A stretch of 64,000 nucleotides of DNA from Nocardia sp. NBC_00565 (GCF_036345915.1 NZ_CP107785.1:6138001-6202000); one strand, 5' to 3'; numbered from the stretch's first letter, positions 1-8,048 are shown. Made by a program: numbers and translations. The notes: generated from the sequence alone by a model not told the origin.

Positions 1-222
1 TAGGCCAGCAGGGGCGTGATGGTGCGCGAGGGAAGCCGCGACGACAGACACCTCAACGACGGCGCCGCAGCCTCGACGCGCGGTGAAACGTCTCGAGGCG
101 TCATCCGAGCGACTGTGACTGGGCACCGCTTGCCAGCAGAGGTTATTTCGCTTGGAATACAACGCGCTCGGTCGTTTCGACCTCGGCACATCTCAGGCGA
201 ACAACCTCGCCAGCGTGGGCTT

Positions 223-738
223 TTAGGGCGCGGGCTCGAGTTTGTCGTGCCACTGAGAGGGCACGAGCAGCGATTCGGCGGTAAGCGCACCCAGGTCGCG
301 GACCTCGAGAGGTTTCTTGTTCCCGCTCCAGGAGACGACCTGTACCGGCTTGACCTGATCGAGGAACAGGTAGTAGCCCTGCTCCGGCCCTTCCCGATAG
401 CCGGTCGTGGGGAGGTGCTTCCAGCAGTATCCGGCCATATTCGCGTGTTGGTTGAGGTCGGCTTCGGTAGTCGACGCACGCACCTCGACCATGCGCACCC
501 AATCATCGGTCCAACCAGCCGCCCGCGTGACGTCGATCAGCTTGGCTCCCACCTCCCCCTTCGCGACCTCACGCAACTTGGCATCGAAACTGCGGTTCGA
601 TCCAAGCGGCTCAACTTTGCTGTCGAAATCGAAAGTGCCGGTACAGGTTTGCTGCGACGACTCACCGGCGCTGGAAGTGCACGCGACAAGGATCGGCACA
701 GCAACGATGGCCAAGAGAAGGTAGCTCAGTTTCGCCAT
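223..738 (-). CDS. Putative lipoprotein, possible immunity partner of the upstream DUF6973 protein
   Basis: A 171-aa protein. Its N-terminus has a short positive start, a hydrophobic stretch and a lipobox ending in Cys20 (LVAC), so it should be exported and lipid-anchored. The mature part starts with a Ser/Gln-rich linker and has a few further Cys (TCTG, GYCW); I recognise no domain. It begins 4 bp after the stop of the 404-aa DUF6973-like gene and is the last gene of a four-gene minus-strand cassette. Small membrane-anchored proteins directly after a predicted exported toxin are often immunity proteins; that role is inference from position only. Base composition is less GC-rich than the core genes of the window. 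Confidence 0.72.
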   Translation of the reverse strand: MAKLSYLLLAIVAVPILVACTSSAGESSQQTCTGTFDFDSKVEPLGSNRSFDAKLREVAKGEVGAKLIDVTRAAGWTDDWVRMVEVRASTTEADLNQHANMAGYCWKHLPTTGYREGPEQGYYLFLDQVKPVQVVSWSGNKKPLEVRDLGALTAESLLVPSQWHDKLEPAP

Positions 739-742
739 GGGT

Positions 743-1957
743 TCATCGCTTTCCCGGCAGCGGGATCTCGACGCCGGCGGGCTGACCGGTCTGGCTCTCG
801 CTCACGGTGTTGCTCCAGGTAATTTGCGGTCGGCTCTGTGTGCCGGTGCCGAGGACGATCGCTTGTCCACTACTGATGTGTTCAGCAACCTTCTGCGCCA
901 GCTCTTCAGGAGTTGCGTTCGAGTTCGCCACACCGATCTTTCGGCCCTGTTCGTTGTTGTACAGATCCATAGCCTCGCGATGCGGCGGGTTCCCACCTAT
1001 CTTTTCATGGCTCGTGGTGTACGTCTCGGTCCAATCCTCGCCGAACTTCTGCGTCATCAATGCATTCCAGTACGTGTGCCGGAATGCGTCACCATGCCCG
1101 TCCAGGTATGAGGTCGGATACCGCTTCTTGGCTTCATCCTCCGCCCGCGAGGTGATATCGAAGAAATCCTTCAGACCGGGAATTCCCTTCTTGGAGTACA
1201 GGTTATCGAGCGCCCTGGACTCCTCCTCGGTCATCAGAGTGGCCTTGAAATCCGGGATCGCCATCCGAATGACGTCGAGCAGTGCGCCGTCCGACGGCCA
1301 GATCACTGGATTGGAGCTCGACGTTTCGGTTTGATAATCAGTGAGTATCTTGGCCAGGTTCGGATCGGACGGGGTGCCAGACACACCTTGCTTTACTGAA
1401 TCGGCCAACTTCTCCAGTATCCGCCCAAGGTTCTCCGACCCGGTAAGATCGGCCTCTTGAATCCTGGTCAGTGCCTGACGAATTGCCTGTGTCAGCCGGA
1501 ACTCCTCCAACTCCTTTGTCGCAACGGCAGTAGCGGGAGACCACCAATGCTCCTTCATGGTCTCCCAATTCGACTGGCGCGAAAGCACTTCGCCGTCTGG
1601 TTCGCAGAATAGATCCCAGTCCGAATCCTCGACCTCTTCGAGCCACCCACGGATCTCTCCGATCTTCCCTTCAATGGTCTCGCAGACGGAGTTGATCGAC
1701 TTGGCCATCTCCTCGTAGACGTCGACGGTTCTGAAACCATCCTTCTTGTCCTGATCACCGCGCTCGCGCACGCTATCGCCCGATTTGCCTTCGAAATATT
1801 CGTAGGACTGCTCGACCTTGCGTCCAGCATCAGCCATTTCCGAATCGATCTCACCCGACACGCGCTTCACAATCGATGCCACATCACGGGCCGGGCCGAG
1901 ATTCCAACCCAGCACCTGAGGAACTGTGAGGGGATGATCCTCGTGAAATCCGCTCAT
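743..1957 (-). CDS. ESX-type helical protein with C-terminal DUF6973-like domain, putative exported toxin
   Basis: 404 aa. Residues 1-215 are predicted to be mostly helical, with scattered Trp and Glu/Lys, resembling the N-terminal halves of large WXG/ESX-associated proteins of Nocardia and Mycobacterium. Residues 250-370 resemble the DUF6973 family: an aspartate/histidine block DGHGDAFRHTYW (286-297), then TSHE (315-318), then EAMDLYNNEQGRKIG (328-342). These His/Asp/Glu residues could form a metal or catalytic site. There is no signal peptide. The start overlaps the stop of the EspC-like gene (ATGA), and a lipoprotein follows 4 bp later. The layout fits a type VII substrate with an effector tail. 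Family assignment is from memory; the toxin role is inference. Confidence 0.7.
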   Translation of the reverse strand: MSGFHEDHPLTVPQVLGWNLGPARDVASIVKRVSGEIDSEMADAGRKVEQSYEYFEGKSGDSVRERGDQDKKDGFRTVDVYEEMAKSINSVCETIEGKIGEIRGWLEEVEDSDWDLFCEPDGEVLSRQSNWETMKEHWWSPATAVATKELEEFRLTQAIRQALTRIQEADLTGSENLGRILEKLADSVKQGVSGTPSDPNLAKILTDYQTETSSSNPVIWPSDGALLDVIRMAIPDFKATLMTEEESRALDNLYSKKGIPGLKDFFDITSRAEDEAKKRYPTSYLDGHGDAFRHTYWNALMTQKFGEDWTETYTTSHEKIGGNPPHREAMDLYNNEQGRKIGVANSNATPEELAQKVAEHISSGQAIVLGTGTQSRPQITWSNTVSESQTGQPAGVEIPLPGKR

Positions 1958-2253
1958 CGCTCCCCCACCTGCCGCAAGCGAGTCGCGCTGGCTTGGTCCT
2001 GCTGCTCGAAGGCCGTGGCCTGCTGTTCGACCACACCAGCGAGCTCTCGCATTCGGCCGACATGAAAATCCACCACACGGTCCAGCGCTTCGAGGGTCTC
2101 CTGGATACGAACCCCCGTAGAAGAACCCGACAGTTTGTCCCGCGCATCGTCGCGACTATCCTTCGCGACCGGTGCCTTACCAGCGATGGCGTCCGAGTGA
2201 GCCCGCACATCGGCCGCCAGCTTACGCATCCTCGCCGGGTCGACCTCGAACAC
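1954..2253 (-). CDS. EspC-like (DUF2580-type) ESX accessory protein
   Basis: A small all-helical protein of about 99 aa with a pattern typical of EspC/WXG100-related proteins: VDPARMRKLAADVRAHSD near the N-terminus, then a long helix with LEALDRVVDFH and a Gln-rich C-terminus. I chose the GTG at 2253 because family members usually begin close to the VDP motif; an in-frame ATG at 2289 would add 12 residues, and neither has a strong ribosome-binding site. The stop overlaps the start of the 404-aa DUF6973-like gene by 4 bp, so the two are probably translated together and may form a co-secreted complex. No ESX ATPase or EccB/C/D gene is nearby. Confidence 0.7.
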   Translation of the reverse strand: MFEVDPARMRKLAADVRAHSDAIAGKAPVAKDSRDDARDKLSGSSTGVRIQETLEALDRVVDFHVGRMRELAGVVEQQATAFEQQDQASATRLRQVGER

Positions 2254-2342
2254 CGGATCACCATACCTTCGGTTTCCCTTGCCGCACATCGCAAGTCGCG
2301 TACGACAGACTTACCTACAGAGCGTCTTCGCGAGCCGCTGCG

Positions 2343-2630
2343 CTAACTATGCCGCCTCGGCGCGTCCCGGTTGAGCTCTGTATAGACACGTTCGGCCTCA
2401 GCCTGAGCATTTCCATACGCGATCCGGTGTTGATCCGCAATCAGCAGCTCGAGCCGCCGAGCCCCCGCTTCCAGCGCATACGGCTCGATACGCAGGGCCA
2501 TGATCGTGCCGCGAGCATCGGCTTCGACATACACGCCACCATCCGACGATCGGGAACTGCCCCGCACATCAGAGACCGCGGCGTTCAATCGTTCGAGATG
2601 CGCGGCTCGACGCTCGGCGTATTCGTCCAC
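2343..2630 (-). CDS. YbaB/EbfC-like small protein
   Basis: About 95 aa. A short N-terminal helix rich in Glu/Arg/Ala (DEYAERRAAHLERL) is followed by a beta-rich segment (VYVEADARGTIMALRI) and a C-terminal helix (ADQHRIAYGNAQAEAERVYTEL). This is the layout of YbaB/EbfC nucleoid-associated proteins; divergent copies commonly accompany ESX-like cassettes in Nocardia. The GTG at 2630 is preceded by a purine-rich GGGGGAG only two bases away; a GTG at 2654 is the alternative. It leads the minus-strand cassette and lies about 90 bp before the EspC-like gene. Its partner may be the EspC-like or the DUF6973 protein; that is inference. Confidence 0.65.
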   Translation of the reverse strand: MDEYAERRAAHLERLNAAVSDVRGSSRSSDGGVYVEADARGTIMALRIEPYALEAGARRLELLIADQHRIAYGNAQAEAERVYTELNRDAPRRHS

Positions 2631-2764
2631 TGCTCCCCCACTCGATCGACACACAGATCTTCTTCGACGTACAGCGGAACACTATCGGCCACAAGTTCGC
2701 AACGGCAAAACCCTGGTGTCGATGCCGGACTGTGGCGCTGCAATAGGGCGGGATCTCGAGCTGG

Positions 2765-2944
2765 CCCAGCGTCTCGAAGTACGTCGTCGTAGGTGCCGAA
2801 GATCCCGACCGCCATCGAGATGAACGCGAACGAGATCGCAAACACCTGAAAGGAACCCAGAGTTCGCTTCAGCTCCGGTTTGTAGCCGCTGTCTCGACAT
2901 TCTCGATCGGCGATCTGCGCGCCCATCACGTTTTCTGCCGTCAT
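2765..2944 (-). pseudogene. Amino-acid permease (APC family) N-terminal fragment
   Basis: The first 60 codons read as the start of an APC-superfamily amino-acid permease: a Glu/Arg-rich cytosolic tail, then ELKRTLGSFQVFAISFAFIS with the first membrane segment and FGTYDDVL. After DAG the homology stops and the reading frame runs on into unrelated sequence, overlapping the YbaB-like gene antisense-free on the same strand. About 400 residues of a normal permease are missing, so this is a 5' remnant. It suggests a deletion or insertion breakpoint near 2765, just upstream of the ESX-like cassette. Confidence 0.6.
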
Positions 2945-3142
2945 CTCGGCCGCCTCACGTTGAATCGGGATTGCGGGAGAAGTCGAAACGCCTGAAAGGG
3001 CCCGATATAACGAGACCCGTTCCGCGGTAAGAGCCAGACCGGTCTGGTTTCATCCTCCCCCCACGGCTACGGATGTCAGCGGTTCGGCCCCTGAACACTC
3101 CGCTAGCACGGCGCACCGAACGCGCCCGCATGCCCGGAAGAT

Positions 3143-3573
3143 GTGCCTGGACAGCGTACGTTCGATGTACGGGTCCAGCGGTTCCTGATCGCGGCGGGCA
3201 GTGAGCTCGGGCGGATCGGCGCGGCTCAGCTCGCGACAGGGCGGGGCGATCCGATGTTGCGCGAGTACGTGGCGCAGCGTGTGGACGCGGTGGTCTACCG
3301 GCGGCTCGACGAGCTGTTCCGGGACGGGCACCGGCGGGACTGCTGCCGTCGCCGCCTGAACTGCTGGGTGAGATCACCCGCGGCGCGTTGGAGCGGCTGC
3401 TCACCTCGCAGTTGCCCCACGAACTCGACTGGACCGCAGCCGATCTGCTGCGGGCGACGGTCGACATCGTGCTCTACGGGGCGATCCGCCCCGCACATCG
3501 CGGCATCGACGATGAAGAACTCGGGGCGGTCATGCCGACTGCCCACGATGATCAGCAGGAGGTGGAACTGTGA
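3143..3573 (+). pseudogene. TetR-family regulator C-terminal fragment with frameshift
   Basis: Two adjacent frames together encode a helical ligand-domain-like sequence. From 3143 one frame reads RTFDVRVQRFLIAAGSELG, continuing to VDAVVYRRLDELFRDG near 3330. The next frame reads PPELLGEITRGALERLL and continues to the stop at 3573. Together they resemble the C-terminal domain of a TetR regulator. The DNA-binding helix-turn-helix is absent: an in-frame stop lies at 3104. A single-base frameshift near 3330-3345 separates the halves. The stop overlaps the SDR start (GTGA), which suggests it once formed an operon with the SDR. The TetR identification is moderate; the break in frame is seen directly. 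Confidence 0.5.
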
Positions 3574-4325
3574 CTGGGACAACCGGCAGGGTGGCATTGG
3601 TAACAGGGGCCAGCAGTGGAATCGGTGCGGCCACCGCGCGCCTGCTGGCCGCGCGAGGGATGCGTGTGGTGGTCAATTACCTCCACAGCGGCGCGGCAGC
3701 CGAGGAGGTCGTGGCCGGCATCGAGGCCGCAGGCGGCCGGGCTATGGCAGTGCAGGCCGACGTGCGCGAGACAGCGGCGGTCGAGACCATGATCGAACAG
3801 GTCCAGGCGGCGTGGGGCGGCACCGACGTGCTCGTGCACAACGCGCTCACCCCGTACGCGATCAAGCCGTTCCAGGACATGACGTGGAAAGAACTGGGCG
3901 GCAAGCTCGACGACGAGATGCGTGCGGCGTTCACGGTCACCAAAGCCGTCCTGCCCGCCATGACCGACCAGGGCTGGGGACGCCTGATCTACCTCGGCAC
4001 CGGTCTGAGTCGCCAGCCCCGAGCGGGCATGATCGCATTGGGCACAGCCAAAGCGGCATTGGCGCAGTTCGCCCGGTACCTCGCCCAGGAACTGGGTCCG
4101 CGGGGCATCACGGTCAACGTCGTCGAGCCCGGCCCGGTGGAGGACACCCGCATCGCGGGTGTGCTCGACGACGAGCGCAAACAGCGACAAGTGGCCGCCA
4201 CCCCCCTGGGCCGCTTGGCGCACACCGGCGACGTCGCCCAAGCGGTCGCCTTCTATGCCAGCGAGGACAACGCCTTCATGACCGGCACCACTGCCGCGGT
4301 CAACGGCGGGATGTCCATGTACTGA
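3570..4325 (+). CDS. Atypical SDR-family oxidoreductase lacking the catalytic Tyr
   Basis: 251 aa, a typical SDR length. The NAD(P)-binding TGASSGIGAA motif is at residues 12-21 and a Rossmann fold follows. The usual YxxxK active-site motif is replaced by LGTAK (in MIALGTAKAAL), so the catalytic Tyr is absent while the Lys is kept. The rest (ITVNVVEPGPV, VNGGMSMY C-terminus) is close to FabG-like reductases. The GTG start overlaps the upstream TetR-fragment stop and has a strong AGGAGG 8 bases upstream. It may have an altered chemistry or a binding role. Substrate is unknown. The next gene, a signal-less NMT1-like protein, follows 157 bp downstream. Confidence 0.85.
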   Translation: MTGTTGRVALVTGASSGIGAATARLLAARGMRVVVNYLHSGAAAEEVVAGIEAAGGRAMAVQADVRETAAVETMIEQVQAAWGGTDVLVHNALTPYAIKPFQDMTWKELGGKLDDEMRAAFTVTKAVLPAMTDQGWGRLIYLGTGLSRQPRAGMIALGTAKAALAQFARYLAQELGPRGITVNVVEPGPVEDTRIAGVLDDERKQRQVAATPLGRLAHTGDVAQAVAFYASEDNAFMTGTTAAVNGGMSMY

Positions 4326-4482
4326 CGCCTCGCTGTCCTCCACGCACAGGCCATACCGTCCGGGTCCGGCCGATGGCCGGACCGCATCCGGCACACGTCA
4401 CCTCAGCACCATGGGCGAAAGCGGCCCGCGGCACACGGCATGCGCGGCGCATGGCGGGTGACACGATGAAGGAGGAACGTTC

Positions 4483-5361
4483 ATGTACACGATCGATCTC
4501 GCCTACGTCGGGCGGGGATTGCACGAGGAACTGGTTGCCTACATCGCCGACCAACAGGGCTACTACGCCGACGAGGGCGTTCACGTCGCGCTGCGCGACG
4601 GCTGCACCTGGGACGAGGAGCGGCTGCGCCGCGGCGCCACCATCGGGCTCGGCCGGGCACTGCTGTCCCGGCTGGTCAATGGAGTCCCCTGGGTCGCACT
4701 CAATGTCAACACCCACCGCCCGCTGTTCTGGTTCCTTGCCCGCCCCGGCCTGACCTCCCTCGCCGATCTGGCCGGTCGGCGGCTGGCGGTACACGCCCCC
4801 CACACCGCGCCCGGTTGCTTCGCCCGGATCACGCTGCGCCACGCCGGTCTCGACCCGGACCGCGACATCCACACAATCATCCGCTCGCCCGGCGATTACG
4901 GCATGGACCTGCGCTGGCTGCACGAGGGCAGAGTCGATGCCGCCCTGGTCGGCAGCACGATGGCACCGGAGGCAATAGCCGCCGAGCAGGGCTGGCAGGT
5001 GCTGGCTTGGGTCGGCGACTATTTCCAAATCCCCACCGTAGGTGTGGCCGTCGACCCCACCTACATCCGCCCGGACGACCCCGCGGTCCAGGCCGTCGTA
5101 CGAGCCCATCGGCGCGCGCTACACGTGATCCACAACGAACCCGACACGACGGTGCGGTATCTCCAGACGTTCCTCGGCCGACATACCGCGGACGAAGTCC
5201 GGGCCCACTGCAAGACGTTCATCGCACCGTATTTCACCACCGACGGCCAAGCCGACCTTGCCGTCGGTGCCACCGCGATCACCGCGGTCGCCGCCGAACT
5301 CGGTGTCCCCGACACCCTCACCGCAGCCGAGTTCTACCGCACCACAACCACCACACCCTAG
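4483..5361 (+). CDS. NMT1/THI5-like solute-binding-fold protein without signal peptide
   Basis: 292 aa. The fold matches NMT1/THI5-like periplasmic binding proteins: an N-terminal beta-alpha unit (IDLAYVGRGLHEELVAYIADQ), then the GYYADEGVHV segment, a LTSLADLAGRRLAVH motif and a C-terminal DDPAVQAVVRAHRRAL segment. There is no signal peptide or lipobox, so it is probably cytosolic, unlike true ABC-importer binding proteins. No permease or ATPase is adjacent. Related signal-less proteins include 4,5-dihydroxyphthalate decarboxylase-like enzymes and THI5-type synthases. The ATG has an excellent GGAGGAA 6 bases upstream. It follows the atypical SDR and may share its pathway. Its reaction is unknown. 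Confidence 0.75.
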   Translation: MYTIDLAYVGRGLHEELVAYIADQQGYYADEGVHVALRDGCTWDEERLRRGATIGLGRALLSRLVNGVPWVALNVNTHRPLFWFLARPGLTSLADLAGRRLAVHAPHTAPGCFARITLRHAGLDPDRDIHTIIRSPGDYGMDLRWLHEGRVDAALVGSTMAPEAIAAEQGWQVLAWVGDYFQIPTVGVAVDPTYIRPDDPAVQAVVRAHRRALHVIHNEPDTTVRYLQTFLGRHTADEVRAHCKTFIAPYFTTDGQADLAVGATAITAVAAELGVPDTLTAAEFYRTTTTTP

Positions 5362-5690
5362 GAGCCCGCGACGACTGCGCCGCAGCAGCGGTTGAATTAC
5401 AGGGTCATTCAACTCGGCTCGTTCGGTGCACATGCCATCCTCGAGGTAGGCGCGGGCCGCGTCAGCTCACGCGTCGGTGAGGTCGTCGATCCCGACCTCG
5501 TCCTGGACGGCCCCCGCAGTCTCGGTGTCGCCACACCACCATCCGCACCGCACTCCAACGGCACCGCTTACGTGCCACGGTCCTTGCATCGCGAACCACC
5601 GGTTTCGAGTAACGCACTACCCACGACACCGAACGCATCACGGATCCATCGTGGTCATACGCACGCCAAATACCCACGAAGGAGTACATC
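5362..5690. other. Gene-poor interval with a candidate operator
   Basis: About 330 bp between the NMT1-like gene and the secreted protein. No convincing gene is seen on either strand. The only structured element found is an inverted repeat at 5391-5413, given separately. The last 20 bases carry the ribosome-binding site (AAGGAG) of the gene at 5691. Confidence 0.5.
5391..5413. promoter_or_regulatory. Candidate operator: 7-bp inverted repeat GTTGAAT...ATTCAAC
   Basis: The arms GTTGAAT (5391-5397) and ATTCAAC (5407-5413) are perfect reverse complements separated by 9 bp. The shape fits a dimeric MarR or TetR operator. It is 30 bp past the NMT1-like gene and 280 bp before the next gene. No intact regulator is adjacent; the upstream TetR gene is broken. 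It might belong to that lost regulator or to a deleted gene. Confidence 0.35.
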
Positions 5691-6284
5691 ATGTGGTCGG
5701 TGCGACTGATAATCGGAGTCCTTGCGGTCACCATTTGCGTGGGGACGTCTTTGTCGACCGGTGCCGGGAGGGCCGCCGCCCTCCCGCCAGCAACGAAAGA
5801 AATCATTGCAGCCGCCGAGGAGGTTGTCCCTCCATTAGTCAAGAGGCTGGGTCTGGGGGGTACGTTCATAAAGACGATCGAATCGCTCTTCGAATCACAG
5901 GCGACGAAATTGACGCCAGTGAAAGAGAGTGTTGAGCTGAACAAATTTAAAACGGAGTGGACCTCGTTTCAGCCAAGGAAGCCACCGTCAGAAGAAGTGG
6001 CACCGGTGCGGGGAAAGTTGCCAAGCGCGTACAAGCAGGCAGGTCAGATGCTGTGCGGAACCGCTCTGGACCTGCTTAGCAACCCCAACCAAGCCAGATG
6101 GGAATATTTGATAAAGCAGGTCAACAACCAGATTGCAGCACAGAATCCACTCGGGAAAAACCTTGTCATCTATTCCGAACTCAACGATATCTACGAGAAA
6201 TTCCGGAGCGGTTGCTATTGCGCCGCGACGGCTGAGCTTGCTGTCTTCTTCGCAAAGCAGCGATATTGCGAAGGCGAAGAGTAG
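5691..6284 (+). CDS. Secreted hypothetical protein, low GC
   Basis: 197 aa. A signal peptide covers roughly residues 1-30 (hydrophobic IIGVLAVTICVG, cleavage near GRAAA). The mature protein is helical and contains four Cys (LCGT, GCYC, RYCEG), which could form two disulfides. I recognise no family. The ribosome-binding site AAGGAG lies 6 bases before the ATG. Codon use is markedly richer in A/T than neighbours (AAA, ATT, TTT codons), suggesting recent transfer. It stands alone: a gene-poor interval lies before it and a perfect hairpin 57 bp after its stop. Confidence 0.7.
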   Translation: MWSVRLIIGVLAVTICVGTSLSTGAGRAAALPPATKEIIAAAEEVVPPLVKRLGLGGTFIKTIESLFESQATKLTPVKESVELNKFKTEWTSFQPRKPPSEEVAPVRGKLPSAYKQAGQMLCGTALDLLSNPNQARWEYLIKQVNNQIAAQNPLGKNLVIYSELNDIYEKFRSGCYCAATAELAVFFAKQRYCEGEE

Positions 6285-6875
6285 CTCGAACCGGCTGCAG
6301 CACATTTCGGGGTTTAGCCCCAATGCCGCTCAGTTAGTTGTCCTGCCCGGTTGTCAACCGGGCAGGATGTAGACGATGGCGGTTTTGTAGTTGGTGCGGT
6401 CGATGTCGCCTTTTGGCGCGATGTTTGGAGATCGCGCGTTCCTTGCTGCGCTCGACCCACCGCTCGCTGCGGCAGACCCGTCAGCCGCGTGTGCGCCAGC
6501 CGCTCAACCCAGCTGGAGAGGTCGTCGGGCGGGACCTGCATACCGGTCGGCTACCACTACCACCCGGGACCAAGGTGCCACTGATGCATATGTACACGAA
6601 CGACGTGACACCCAAAATCAGTGTGCCCATGTGCGTCCGATGCTGCTGACCTGCTCGACTTTGTCGCTCGTACCAGCTTTCCGCCGAGAACGTCGCCACC
6701 CCGCTCGCGGACTGGAACGATGCTGGTGTGGGCCGCAGCCGAGCACTTCCTTATTCAGAGCTGCGGGCGAGCAGTCCGGCCATGAGATGGCCGGGTGTCA
6801 GCGCTGCCGAACGAGACTTCGTCCGCAGATACTGTGCCGCTCAAACCGCATCGGTGCTTCAAGCCCCGAGTGCCC
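6285..6875. other. Gene-poor interval between the secreted protein and ychF
   Basis: About 590 bp. Apart from the 12-bp-stem hairpin at 6341-6367 I see no gene with convincing codon use or homology on either strand. Short open frames exist but have no ribosome-binding site and no recognisable motif. It may be debris from an accessory insertion, since the gene to its left is compositionally foreign. Confidence 0.5.
6341..6367 (+). terminator. Perfect 12-bp hairpin downstream of the secreted-protein gene
   Basis: TCCTGCCCGGTT (6341-6352), a GTC loop, then AACCGGGCAGGA (6356-6367): a perfect inverted repeat with a 3-nt loop. It lies 57 bp past the stop of the secreted protein, a normal terminator position. 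There is no T-run after it on either strand, so it could act as an actinobacterial terminator without a U-tract, as an mRNA stabiliser or as a remnant of a mobile-element end. Confidence 0.5.
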
Positions 6876-7955
6876 TCAAACGTTGAAGCGGAATTCGACT
6901 ACGTCGCCGTCGGACATAATGTAGTCCTTACCCTCCATGCGGACCTTGCCTGCCGCCTTGGCGGCGGCCATGGAGCCGGCGGCGATGAGGTCGTTGTAGG
7001 CGACTACTTCGGCCTTGATGAAGCCGCGTTCGAAGTCGGTGTGGATGACGCCTGCGGCCTTGGGGGCGGTGTCGCCTTGGTGAATTGTCCAGGCGCGGGC
7101 CTCTTTTGGACCTGCGGTGAGGTAGGTCTGGAGGCCGAGGGTGTGGAAGCCCGTGCGGGCCAGGGCATGGAGGCCGGGTTCGGTTTGGCCGATGGATTCC
7201 AACAGCTCCAGCGCGGATTCGTCGTCGAGTTCCAGGAGTTCGGCTTCGACCTTGGCGTCGAGGAAGACCGAATCTGCTGGTGCGACAGCGGCTTTCAGAT
7301 CGGCGACCTTTGCCTCGTCGGTGAGTACGGACTCGTCGGCGTTGAAGACGTAGAGGAACGGTTTGGTGGTGAGCAGCGAAAGTTCTTTCAGCAGTTCACC
7401 ATCCAGCTGCGCGCGGGCGGAGAAAAGGGTCTTACCGCTGTCGAGAACGGCCTGGGCTGCGTTGGCCGCGTCGAGCAGCGGCTTGCGATCCTTCTTGACC
7501 CTGGCTTCCTTCTCCAGCCGCGGAATCGCCTTCTCCAACGTTTGCATATCGGCGATGATCAGCTCGGTCTCGATCACCTCGATATCGGCGAGCGGGTCGA
7601 CCCGGCCGTCGACGTGCACCACATCATCGTCGGCGAAGACGCGCACCACCTGGCAGATGGCGTCGGCTTCGCGGATATTGGCGAGGAACTTGTTGCCGAG
7701 CCCGGCGCCCTCGGAGGCGCCCTTGACAATGCCCGCGATGTCCACGAACGACACCACCGCGGGCAGAATGCGCTGGGAACCGAAGATCTCGGCCAGCTTG
7801 TCCAGCCGCAGGTCGGGCAGCGGAACCACCCCGACGTTCGGCTCGATGGTCGCGAACGGGTAGTTCGCCGCCAACACGTCGTTCTTGGTCAGCGCATTGA
7901 ACAGCGTCGACTTTCCGACGTTGGGCAGGCCGACGATTCCGAGGGTGAGACTCAC
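6876..7955 (-). CDS. ychF: Ribosome-associated ATPase YchF
   Basis: 359 aa, the normal YchF length. The G1 loop GLPNVGKSTLFN is at residues 9-20, followed by NYPFATIEPNVG. The G3-like motif is DIAGIVKGASEGAGLGN. The C-terminal TGS domain ends in FERGFIKAEVVAYNDL and DYIMSDGDVVEFRFN. YchF is an Obg-related protein that prefers ATP and binds ribosomes; it is linked to oxidative-stress response. The start is a GTG. In M. tuberculosis the equivalent gene is Rv1112, also next to a vapBC-type pair, matching the context here. Confidence 0.97.
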   Translation of the reverse strand: MSLTLGIVGLPNVGKSTLFNALTKNDVLAANYPFATIEPNVGVVPLPDLRLDKLAEIFGSQRILPAVVSFVDIAGIVKGASEGAGLGNKFLANIREADAICQVVRVFADDDVVHVDGRVDPLADIEVIETELIIADMQTLEKAIPRLEKEARVKKDRKPLLDAANAAQAVLDSGKTLFSARAQLDGELLKELSLLTTKPFLYVFNADESVLTDEAKVADLKAAVAPADSVFLDAKVEAELLELDDESALELLESIGQTEPGLHALARTGFHTLGLQTYLTAGPKEARAWTIHQGDTAPKAAGVIHTDFERGFIKAEVVAYNDLIAAGSMAAAKAAGKVRMEGKDYIMSDGDVVEFRFNV

Positions 7956-8048
7956 GAGGAGCAGAGTCTACGCGGCGTGACATCGGTCTACCGCAGCGCG
8001 CCGGGCGAGAGACCATTGGAACGACCGCTTAAACCCACAGAATCGCGT

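Noticed and set aside
1..104. Minus-strand frame starting at 104 and running off the window (34 codons)
   Set aside because: No ribosome-binding site and Ser/Arg/Pro-rich sequence with no motif; too short to support as the start of a gene.
3574..4753. Continuation of the plus-strand frame from 3143 across the SDR and NMT1-like genes
   Set aside because: After the frameshift the frame becomes an Arg/Gly-rich shadow of two well-supported genes.
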